From Caulobacter sp. BK020 (lineage in GTDB: Bacteria; Pseudomonadota; Alphaproteobacteria; Caulobacterales; Caulobacteraceae), in assembly GCF_004342605.1 (NCBI RefSeq), contig NZ_SLZL01000004.1, forward strand, positions 265,344 through 329,343: a DNA stretch of 64,000 bases. Direction: 5' to 3'. Below are positions 26,536 to 33,420 of the stretch, in pieces. Numbering within the stretch: the first letter of the stretch is position 1; each line of letters begins with the position of its first letter. The notes under the pieces are model-generated. The model was not told the origin of the DNA. It searched no databases and saw nothing but the letters and a program-made list of their open reading frames with translations. Both the position numbers and the translations under genes were made by a program.

Positions 26536-27513
26536 ATGACCTTCAAAGCGCTTCGCCTCGCCGCCCTGCTCGCCTGCCTCGCCGGCGCGTCATCGCCCGC
26601 CCGGGCCAACGACACCTCGGCGGAGCTGGCGGCGGGCGGCCTGGTGCTGACCAGGAGCGACAGCATCGAGATGCGCTCGGAGGACCTCTACATCTCCCAG
26701 CAGGCCGTGCGGGTGCGCTACGTGTTCGCCAACACCAGCGGCAAGGACGTCACTGTCCGCGTGGCCTTCCCGATGCCCGACATCGGCGGGCCGGATTTCT
26801 TTCAAGGCGACGTGTCGATCCCGATCGAGGACGCCCCGGCCAACGTCCTGGGCTTCTCGACCAAGGTCGACGGCCGGCCGGTGAAGGCGCAGGTCGAGCA
26901 GAAGGCCATCGCGACCGACGGCGAAGACCGCACCGCCTGGCTGGTCGCCAACCACATCCCGCTGGCCGTCCACCTGGGCGGCGTCGACGAGGCCCTGCGC
27001 GCCCTGCCCAAGGCCAAGCGCGACGAGGCGGTCAGGCTGGGGCTCTACGACCCCGACCAGGGCGGCGTCTGGGTGCTGAAGACCACCTATCACTGGCTGC
27101 AGACCTTCCCGGCCGACCGGCCGATCGTCGTCGAGCACGCCTACACGCCGTCGGTCGGGGCCACGGTGGCGACCAATGTCGGCACGGAGTACGGCGCCGA
27201 TATCAAGGACAAGTACTGCGTCGACAAGGCCCTGACCGACACCGTCGTCCGGGCCGCCAAGGCCGACGAGAACGGCAACGCGCCCTGGGTCGACCACTGG
27301 ATCGACTACGTCCTGGTCACCGGCGGCAACTGGAAGAAGCCGATCGGCGACTTCCGCCTGGTGGTCGACAAGGGCTCGCCCAAGAACCTGGTCAGCTTCT
27401 GCGGCTCGGGCGTCAAGAAGATCAGCCCCACCCAGTTCGAGATGCGCCGCACCAACTGGCGGCCGGAGAAGGACCTGTCGATCCTGCTGCTGGTCTCGCG
27501 CGACGCGATGTAG
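26536..27513 (+). CDS. DUF4424 exported protein
   Basis: A 325-residue periplasmic protein. ATG 26536 gives a signal peptide (MTFKALRLAALLACLAGASSPARA). The mature part starts NDTSAELAAGGLVLTRSDSIEM, with EDLYIS and VRVRYVFANTS, the conserved opening of DUF4424. The following FPMPDIGGPDF and the C-terminal block NLVSFCGSGVKKISPTQFEM with two cysteines (KYCVDK and FCGSG) also fit the family. DUF4424 proteins are widespread in alphaproteobacteria with no known activity. It lies 57 bases after rnk; cotranscription is possible. Confidence 0.9.
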   Translation: MTFKALRLAALLACLAGASSPARANDTSAELAAGGLVLTRSDSIEMRSEDLYISQQAVRVRYVFANTSGKDVTVRVAFPMPDIGGPDFFQGDVSIPIEDAPANVLGFSTKVDGRPVKAQVEQKAIATDGEDRTAWLVANHIPLAVHLGGVDEALRALPKAKRDEAVRLGLYDPDQGGVWVLKTTYHWLQTFPADRPIVVEHAYTPSVGATVATNVGTEYGADIKDKYCVDKALTDTVVRAAKADENGNAPWVDHWIDYVLVTGGNWKKPIGDFRLVVDKGSPKNLVSFCGSGVKKISPTQFEMRRTNWRPEKDLSILLLVSRDAM

Positions 27514-27549
27514 GCGGGGCGAGGGCCGCGGCTTCGAGCGCTTTTTCCT

Positions 27550-27670
27550 CCGCTCATCCCGACGAAGGTCGGGACCCAAGCTGGATCGCCCGAGAGGCCA
27601 TGAACCGTCCCTTCCGCTCGGACCGGTTCTGACAGACCGCTTGGGTCCCGGCGTCCGCCGGGATGAGCGG
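27550..27670. repeat. Intergenic inverted repeat, CGCTCATCCCGGCG family, copy 2
   Basis: 121 bp between the convergent DUF4424 and ArsR genes. It has the same outer arms (CCGCTCATCCC and GGGATGAGCGG) and inner GGGACCCAAG as copy 1 at 24704-24830, but a different loop. Confidence 0.88.
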
Positions 27671-27693
27671 AGAGAAGGAACCACCACGGGGCG

Positions 27694-28032
27694 CTAGCCG
27701 GTCGGCCCATCCTCGACGAACGCCTTGAGCCGTCCCAGCGTATCGTCCCACTGGCGCGACACGCCGTCCAGATAGGCTCGGGCCTCATCCAGCGCCTCGC
27801 GCCGCGCGGCGAAGCGGCTTTCGCGGCCGACGCGCAAGGAGGCCACCAGCCCCGCGTCCTGCAGCACGTGCAGGTGCTTGGTGATCGCCTGGCGGGTCAG
27901 GGCGGTGTCGCTGGACAGCGCCGCGATCGACCGCGCCTGGCCGTCGCCCAGCTTGTCCAGCAGCGCCAGGCGGGTGCGATCGCCTAGGGCCGCGAAGATC
28001 GGCGCGGGATCCCGAAGGCTAGGATTCAACAT
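27694..28032 (-). CDS. ArsR-family HTH transcriptional regulator
   Basis: A 112-residue winged-helix repressor. APIFAALGDRTRLALLDKL is the ArsR opening helix, and LTRQAITKHLHVLQDAGLV is the recognition helix. There is no CxC metal site, so it belongs to the non-metal group usually paired with SRPBCC proteins. Its start overlaps the end of the SRPBCC gene by 14 bases, showing translational coupling. The pair probably regulates itself through the dyads upstream of the SRPBCC gene. Confidence 0.93.
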   Translation of the reverse strand: MLNPSLRDPAPIFAALGDRTRLALLDKLGDGQARSIAALSSDTALTRQAITKHLHVLQDAGLVASLRVGRESRFAARREALDEARAYLDGVSRQWDDTLGRLKAFVEDGPTG

Positions 28033-28465
28033 GGGCCTTGATGTTCTGGACCTGCTGGGTCCACCCTCCGTCGTTCATCCGGAAGGCTTCCTCGCGACGA
28101 TGGGCGGGCACCTTGTCAAAGCCGGACTCGACGACGGTCAGCCGCGTGCCGTCCCCGTTCGGCGCCAGCAGGAACTCAACGAGGGTCGGCTCCTCCTGGT
28201 CATAGTCGACGTCGGGATCGACGCCGTAGGGATGCCAGGTGAAGGCCAGGCGCCGCGGCGGCTCGATGGCCGTCACCCGAGCCTTCCAGGTCACGTGCTC
28301 GTAGCCCGGATGGGTGATCTGGCCGCGCGCTTCCTGGCCGACGGCGAACGGCGCCTCCAGCTTGACGCGGAACCAGTCGCCGAACTCGCGATGATCGCTG
28401 ACGGCGCGCCACACGCGCTCGATCGGCGCGTTCAGGTCGATGGTCTTTTCGATGCGGTCGGTCAT
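28019..28465 (-). CDS. SRPBCC (AHSA1-like) domain protein
   Basis: A 148-residue START-like fold protein. IEKTIDLNAPIERVWRAVSD opens the domain, with FGDWFRVKLEAPF in the middle and HREEAFRMNDGGWTQQVQNI as the closing helix; this is the AHSA1/Aha1-like subfamily. Such proteins bind hydrophobic ligands in a helix-grip cavity. It is the first gene of the pair with ArsR, a common arrangement in which the ligand-binding protein and repressor are coexpressed. The ATG at 28465 has a strong AGGAGG 8 bases upstream, lying inside a small hairpin. Confidence 0.92.
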   Translation of the reverse strand: MTDRIEKTIDLNAPIERVWRAVSDHREFGDWFRVKLEAPFAVGQEARGQITHPGYEHVTWKARVTAIEPPRRLAFTWHPYGVDPDVDYDQEEPTLVEFLLAPNGDGTRLTVVESGFDKVPAHRREEAFRMNDGGWTQQVQNIKAHVES

Positions 28466-28469
28466 GATG

Positions 28470-28530
28470 GCAACCTCCTGGTTGCGAATTCATGACTCCC
28501 CTGACGGAAAAAGGCAACCATTTAGCTGCC
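28470..28530 (-). promoter_or_regulatory. Operator-like dyads before the SRPBCC-ArsR pair
   Basis: GCAACC-TCCT-GGTTGC (28470-28485) is a 6-bp-arm dyad that includes the Shine-Dalgarno of the SRPBCC gene. About 30 bases upstream GGCAACC recurs in GGCAACCATTTAGCTGCC (28513-28530). The repeated GGCAACC words could be ArsR sites. Confidence 0.35.
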
Positions 28531-28548
28531 TAATTTTCGGCCCTGATG

Positions 28549-28572
28549 GGGACAGGCGCATGCGCCTGTCCC
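28549..28572. terminator. Perfect 24-bp palindrome after the EF-hand gene
   Basis: GGGACAGGCGCA followed directly by its reverse complement, 11 bases past the EF-hand stop (minus strand). It resembles the GGGGACACGCC palindromes elsewhere in the window. No T tract is present. Confidence 0.55.
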
Positions 28573-28583
28573 TGCTTTAGACC

Positions 28584-29060
28584 TCAGTTCGTCTCTTCCG
28601 CCACCGGATCGGCCGCCGAGACGGCCCCGTCCTTGTTGGTGTCGTGGGTGACGAACATCCGCCAGCCCGAATACTCGAACTCGGCCGGGGTGATGCCGCC
28701 GCTCTTGTCGGTGTCGAGCACGCCGAAGCGCACCTCGGCCTGGCGCAGCTGACGCATACGCTCCTCTTCCCTCTTCTCGGGCGTGTCGGTGGAGGCGGCC
28801 AGGCGCTTGGTCAGGCGGGCGGTGAACTCGCCGACATATTCGTCGTGCGACAGGGCGCCGTCATGATTGGCGTCGATGCCGGCGAACTGCTTCTCGCGGC
28901 CGGCCTTGAACTCCTCCTTGCTGACCGAGCCGTCGCCGTTCAGGTCCTGCTCCTTGATGAAGGTGTCGCGGGCGTGGGAGGCCGCGAAGGCCGGGGCGGC
29001 GACGCCCAGGATACTGGTGGCGAGCGCGGCGGCGGCCAGGAGGACGATCTTGCGGTTCAT
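28584..29060 (-). CDS. Exported EF-hand protein
   Basis: A 158-residue periplasmic calcium-binding protein. Signal peptide residues 1-27 (MNRKIVLLAAAALATSILGV, ending AFAA). Four EF-hand loops are at 39-50 (DLNGDGSVSKEE), 63-74 (DANHDGALSHDE), 116-127 (DTDKSGGITPAE) and 140-151 (DTNKDGAVSAAD); the last ends in Asp not Glu. ATG 29060 follows 14 bases after the DUF4198 stop, so the two form an operon, divergent from the heme-type TonB receptor across a Fur-like site. A metal-sensing or structural role in iron uptake is inference. Confidence 0.9.
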   Translation of the reverse strand: MNRKIVLLAAAALATSILGVAAPAFAASHARDTFIKEQDLNGDGSVSKEEFKAGREKQFAGIDANHDGALSHDEYVGEFTARLTKRLAASTDTPEKREEERMRQLRQAEVRFGVLDTDKSGGITPAEFEYSGWRMFVTHDTNKDGAVSAADPVAEETN

Positions 29061-29074
29061 CGGACGGGTCTTTC

Positions 29075-29872
29075 TCAGCGTAGGGATTCGAAGGTCAGGG
29101 CGTAGGTGTAGGAGCGGCCGACCGGATCGGCCGAGGTCGGGGCGACGCGATAGCGGGCCTGGATCTGGTAGACGCCCGAGCGCGCGACCCTGACCGTGAA
29201 CCGGCCCTGGTCGTCGCTGACCAGGGTGACCGGCGGGGCCTTGGTGTCGGCGTAGCGGTCGTCGCCGGCGTGCAGGGTGACTGCCTGGCCCTTCACCGGC
29301 TCGCCGTCGAACAGCACCGTGAACTGGGCGTCCTGGCCAGTGAAGATGCTGCTGGGATGGGTGACGGCCACGAACTCCAGGCCTTTGCCGATCGGGGCCA
29401 GGGCCGCCGTGCTGGGCGCGCTGCGCGTCACATAGACGTCGGCCATCGTCAGGCTCTGCATGTCGACCGGCGTGGTCCCGGCCGGAGCCTTGGCCGGATC
29501 CTCCAGGAACACCCACTCGCCCTTGACCAGCACGGCCTTGGCGGTGCGGCCAGTGCGCTGGCCGGTGGTGATCCGGTAGGTGCCGGGCTGTTCGGTCGCG
29601 ACCTCGACCAGGGCCAGTTCGCGCAGGTTGGTGGCGGTCAACGGTTTGCGCGCGCCGTCCGGCCCGACCACCGCCCAGGCGTCGGACTTCATCACCACCT
29701 CGGGGCTGAAGAAGCTTTCGGTGAACGAGCCCTGCACCGTCACCAGCTTGCGATCGGTGACGTCGAAGGCGCTGGGCAGCAGGTAGGGCGAGTGAGCCTG
29801 GGCCGCGCCGGCCACGAGGCCGGTAAAGGCGACCCCGGCCAGGAGGGCTGCGAACGAAAGCGAGCGGCGCAT
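29075..29872 (-). CDS. DUF4198 periplasmic protein
   Basis: A 265-residue exported protein with signal peptide (ending GAAQA) and mature N-terminus HSPYLLPSAFDVT, a conserved DUF4198 start with an N-terminal His that could bind metal. The C-terminal half (FTGQDAQFTVLFDGEPVKGQAV and DDQGRFTVRVARSGVYQIQA) is a beta-sandwich like those in GlcNAc- or nickel-associated DUF4198 members. These are often encoded next to TonB receptors, as here. The first gene of a two-gene operon with the EF-hand protein; its promoter region contains a Fur-like dyad. Confidence 0.9.
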   Translation of the reverse strand: MRRSLSFAALLAGVAFTGLVAGAAQAHSPYLLPSAFDVTDRKLVTVQGSFTESFFSPEVVMKSDAWAVVGPDGARKPLTATNLRELALVEVATEQPGTYRITTGQRTGRTAKAVLVKGEWVFLEDPAKAPAGTTPVDMQSLTMADVYVTRSAPSTAALAPIGKGLEFVAVTHPSSIFTGQDAQFTVLFDGEPVKGQAVTLHAGDDRYADTKAPPVTLVSDDQGRFTVRVARSGVYQIQARYRVAPTSADPVGRSYTYALTFESLR

Positions 29873-29922
29873 GGCTGGAAGTCTCCGGATCCCGATGAAG
29901 CGTCGCCTTTGGCTCTAATAGG

Positions 29923-29947
29923 AATGATTCTGAGAATCAATTGCATT
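29923..29947. promoter_or_regulatory. Fur-box-like dyad overlapping two GANTC sites
   Basis: TGATTCTGAGAATCA (29925-29939) is a perfect 7-1-7 dyad, flanked by an outer AATG/CATT pair (29923-29947). It lies in the 159 bases between the DUF4198 operon and the heme-type TonB receptor, suiting iron control of both. GATTC (29926-29930) and GAATC (29934-29938) are CcrM methylation sites. Confidence 0.65.
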
Positions 29948-30031
29948 TAGCTTGACCGAGCGATCCGAGGCCCGTAGGTCCTCCGCCAACAGATGCGAAT
30001 GGTTCGCATATATCAGACCCGGGGGTCCTCG

Positions 30032-32278
30032 ATGTCTCGCCTCAAGCTCGCCAGCTTCGCCGCCGTCTCGGCCACCGCCCTGCTCTGCGCCAAGGCCGCC
30101 TTGGCGGCGGACACGGCGGCCGATGCGGTCGAGCTGGACAAGGTGACGGTCACGGCCACCCGTTCAGAGACCAAGCTGCAGGACGCCCCGGTGACGGCCA
30201 GCGTCATCTCCGACCAGGACATCGAGGACGGCCTGGTCAAGGACATCAAGGATCTGGTGCGCTTCGAGCCCGGCGTCTCGGTGCGCAGCGCCCCCGCCCG
30301 CTTCACCGCCGCCGGCGCCTCGACGGGCCGCGACGGCAACGCCGGCTTCAACATCCGCGGGCTGGAAGGCAACCGCGTGCTGATCCTGGTCGACGGCGTG
30401 CGCGTGCCCGACGGCTACGCCTTCGGCGCCCAGAACATGGGGCGCGGCGACTATGTCGACCTGGACACCCTGAAGTCGGTCGAGATCGTGCGCGGCCCGG
30501 CCTCGGCGCTCTATGGCAGCGACGGCCTGGCCGGCTCGGTCAACTATTTCACCAAGGATCCGTCCGACCTGCTGAAGGGCGGCAAGGCCTTCGGCCTGCG
30601 CGGTCGCGTGGGCTACGCCTCGGCCGACGAGAGCTGGACCGAGAGCCTGACCGCCGCCGGCCAGGCCGGGGCCTGGGAAGCCATGATCGCCTACACCCGC
30701 CGCGACGGCGAGGGCCAGAAGACCGCCGGGACCAACGACGCGGCCAACACCGACCGCACCACCGCCAATCCCGAGGACAACCGCTCCAACGCCGTGCTGG
30801 CGCGGGTGGTTTACACCCTGAACGACCAGAACCGTTTCCGCCTGACCTACGACCACCTGGACCGCGACACCGACTGGACGGTGCTGAGCGCCATCGCCAA
30901 GCCGCCCCTGGCCGCGACCAGCGTTCTGGGCCTGACCGCCTGGGACAAGATCCGGCGCGACCGCGTCAGCCTCGACCATCGCTTCACCGGCGGCCAGGGC
31001 CTGGTCCAGTCGGCTGCGACCACCCTCTATTACCAGGACAGCACCACCCGGCAGTATTCGGCCGAGGATCGCAACACCGCCGCCGACCGCACCCGCGACG
31101 CCACTTTCGACAACCAAGTGTTCGGCGCGGCGCTGGAACTGCACAGCGAGACGACGATCGGCGGCCTCAGCCACAAGGTCGTCTGGGGCGGCGACGCCTC
31201 GATCACCCGCCAGGAAGGCGTGCGGGACGGCACGGTACCGCCCGCCGGCGAGACCTTCCCGACCCGGGCTTTCCCGACCACCGACTACACCCTGGCCGGC
31301 GCCTATGTTCAGGACGAGATCGGGATCGGGCCGGTCACCCTCTACCCAGCCGTCCGCTTCGACTATTACAAGCTGGAGCCCAAGCGGGACGCCCTGTTCA
31401 CCGCCAACATCCCGGCCAGTCAGAGCGAAAGCCACGTCTCGCCCAAGCTGAGCGTGGTGTGGAAGGCCACCGACCTGGTGACGGTGTTCGCCAACGCCGC
31501 CGCCGGCTTCAAGGCCCCCTCCCCGTCCCAAGTCAATAACGGCTTCGCCAACCTGGTCTCGAACTACAGGTCGATCTCCAATCCCGACCTGAAGCCCGAG
31601 ACCAGCGAGACGTTCGAGCTGGGCGTGCGCCTGAACCGCCCGACCTGGAACGCCAGCGTCACGGGCTTCACCGGCCAGTACGACGACTTCATCGAGCAGG
31701 TTCAGGTGCGCGGGACGTTCACCGCCGCCGACCCGGCCGTCTATCAGTACGTCAACCAGTCCAAGGCCGAGATCACCGGCGCCGAGGCCCGGTTCGCCAC
31801 CGAGCTGGGCGGCGGCTTCACCCTGCAAGGCGCGGCGTCCTACGCCCGGGGCAATTCGGAGAACAACGGCGTCAAGGTTCCGCTGGCCTCGATCGACCCG
31901 GTCAAGCTGGTGGCGGGCCTATCCTATCGCGACCCGGCCGGCCGGTTCGGCGGCGCGCTCAACGCCGTGCACGCGGCCAGGCAATCGGCCGGCCGCTCGG
32001 GCGTCAGTTGCACCACCACCGTCGTCGTCAACGGCGCGCCCCAGACCCAGACCGGCCCGGACTATTGCTGGATGCCCAAGGCGTTCACGGTGCTGGACCT
32101 GACCGCCTACTGGAACATCACCGACAGCGTCACCCTGCGCGGCGGCGTCTTCAACCTGACCGGCCAGACCTATGCCTGGTGGAGCGACGCGCGCGGCTTG
32201 GCCGACAACTCGGCCGTCAAGGACGCCTACACCCAGCCCGACCGCAACTACAGCGTCTCGCTGGCGGTGAAGTTCTAG
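30032..32278 (+). CDS. TonB-dependent heme/hemoglobin-type receptor
   Basis: A 748-residue outer-membrane receptor. Signal peptide (MSRLKLASFAAVSATALLCA), then the TonB box region (VELDKVTVTATRSE) and plug (FNIRGLEGNRVLILVDGVRV, VEIVRGPASALYGSDGLAGS). The barrel contains FKAPSPSQVNNGF and NPDLKPETSETFELG, matching the FRAP and NPNL boxes of heme receptors (HemR/HutA class). It ends YSVSLAVKF. ATG 30032 starts the signal peptide; the ATG at 29993 would obscure it. The upstream Fur-like dyad and linked DUF4198/EF-hand operon fit iron-starvation uptake. The Caulobacter HutA locus is a likely relative. Confidence 0.92.
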   Translation: MSRLKLASFAAVSATALLCAKAALAADTAADAVELDKVTVTATRSETKLQDAPVTASVISDQDIEDGLVKDIKDLVRFEPGVSVRSAPARFTAAGASTGRDGNAGFNIRGLEGNRVLILVDGVRVPDGYAFGAQNMGRGDYVDLDTLKSVEIVRGPASALYGSDGLAGSVNYFTKDPSDLLKGGKAFGLRGRVGYASADESWTESLTAAGQAGAWEAMIAYTRRDGEGQKTAGTNDAANTDRTTANPEDNRSNAVLARVVYTLNDQNRFRLTYDHLDRDTDWTVLSAIAKPPLAATSVLGLTAWDKIRRDRVSLDHRFTGGQGLVQSAATTLYYQDSTTRQYSAEDRNTAADRTRDATFDNQVFGAALELHSETTIGGLSHKVVWGGDASITRQEGVRDGTVPPAGETFPTRAFPTTDYTLAGAYVQDEIGIGPVTLYPAVRFDYYKLEPKRDALFTANIPASQSESHVSPKLSVVWKATDLVTVFANAAAGFKAPSPSQVNNGFANLVSNYRSISNPDLKPETSETFELGVRLNRPTWNASVTGFTGQYDDFIEQVQVRGTFTAADPAVYQYVNQSKAEITGAEARFATELGGGFTLQGAASYARGNSENNGVKVPLASIDPVKLVAGLSYRDPAGRFGGALNAVHAARQSAGRSGVSCTTTVVVNGAPQTQTGPDYCWMPKAFTVLDLTAYWNITDSVTLRGGVFNLTGQTYAWWSDARGLADNSAVKDAYTQPDRNYSVSLAVKF

Positions 32279-32318
32279 GGTTTCCGGCCGGTCCTGTCCC
32301 CTTCGACCGGCCCGGAGC

Positions 32319-32356
32319 ACGGGTCGCGATCGTGTCGGCGATCGCGACCCGTTTTT
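32319..32356 (+). terminator. Rho-independent terminator of the heme-type receptor
   Basis: A 14-bp perfect stem (32319-32332 with 32339-32352), 6-base loop and TTTT tail, 40 bases past the stop. Confidence 0.95.
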
Positions 32357-32436
32357 CATGGGCGCGTCGTTTTGTAAAAGCCTTGTCAGAACAATGCGGC
32401 TTGGCCGTGCGGCCCAGGTCGACTACGACGCCTGCC

Positions 32437-33306
32437 ATGGACGCCAAGACTCCCGCCGAACGCTACATCCTGATCCTGCAATGCCCTGACCGTAAGGGCG
32501 TGGTCGCCGCCGTATCCGGCTTCCTGGCCGACAACGACGCCTCGATCGTCGAGAGCAGCCATTTCAACGACGGCCTGGCCGACCAGTTCTACATGCGCAC
32601 GGTGTTCCGGCCCGACGGCGACATGCCGAGCATCGATGACCTGCGGCGGGGCTTCGAGCTGATCGCCAAGCGCTTTGGCATGATCTGGGCCCTGCACGAT
32701 GCGAACGCCAAGCCCAAGGTGCTGATCGCCGTCTCCAGGTTCGGCCACTGCCTGTTCGACCTGCTGCACCGCTGGCGCGCCGGCCTGCTGCCGGTCGAGA
32801 TCGTCGGGGTGATGTCCAATCACGAGGACATGCGCTCGTTCACCGAATGGAGCGGCCTGCCCTATTTTTACCTGCCGACCAGCAAGGCCAACAAGGCCGA
32901 GCAGGAGGAAGCTTTCCTCAGGCTGGTCGACGACCTGGACGTCGACCTGGTGGTGCTGGCCCGCTACATGCAGATCCTGTCGCCGGCCCTGTGCGCGCGG
33001 CTGTCGGGCAAGTGCATCAACATCCACCACTCGTTCCTGCCCAGCTTCAAGGGCGCCAAGCCCTACCACCAGGCCCACGACCGCGGCGTGAAGATCATCG
33101 GGGCCACAGCCCACTACGTGACCACCGACCTGGACGAGGGCCCGATCATCGAGCAAGGCGTCCACCGCGTGGACCACAGCCACACGCCTGATGACCTGGT
33201 CACCCTGGGCCGCGACGTCGAATGCACCGTGCTGGCCCGCGCCGTGACCTGGCACGTGGAGCACCGGGTGCTGATCGCCGGCGCCAAGACCGTGGTGTTC
33301 GACTAA
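32437..33306 (+). CDS. purU: Formyltetrahydrofolate deformylase
   Basis: A 289-residue enzyme that hydrolyses 10-formyl-THF to formate and THF, balancing one-carbon pools for purine synthesis. An N-terminal ACT domain (YILILQCPDRKGVVAAVSGF) precedes the formyltransferase-like domain with NIHHSFLPSFKGAKPYHQA and TTDLDEGPIIEQ, which hold the catalytic Asn, His and Asp. Length matches PurU. I chose ATG 32437, since the upstream frame runs back through the preceding terminator. The TAA stop overlaps the left end of the dispersed repeat at 33303-33408. Confidence 0.96.
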   Translation: MDAKTPAERYILILQCPDRKGVVAAVSGFLADNDASIVESSHFNDGLADQFYMRTVFRPDGDMPSIDDLRRGFELIAKRFGMIWALHDANAKPKVLIAVSRFGHCLFDLLHRWRAGLLPVEIVGVMSNHEDMRSFTEWSGLPYFYLPTSKANKAEQEEAFLRLVDDLDVDLVVLARYMQILSPALCARLSGKCINIHHSFLPSFKGAKPYHQAHDRGVKIIGATAHYVTTDLDEGPIIEQGVHRVDHSHTPDDLVTLGRDVECTVLARAVTWHVEHRVLIAGAKTVVFD

Positions 33307-33408
33307 AGCATCGCACGGAAAAGTGGATGCCGGTTTTCCGCAAAAGCGATGCGAAAACAAAAACCCAGAGCAAATCGTGCGAATCCTATATCGCGCGATT
33401 TGCTCTAG
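33303..33408. repeat. Dispersed nested-hairpin repeat, copy 2 (with 16-bp insertion)
   Basis: Same unit as 17359-17448, with about 16 extra bases (AATCCTATATCGCGCG) within the second hairpin. Its left edge, CTAAAG instead of CTAGAG, contains the purU stop codon. Confidence 0.9.
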
Positions 33409-33420
33409 GCGCGCCCGCGC

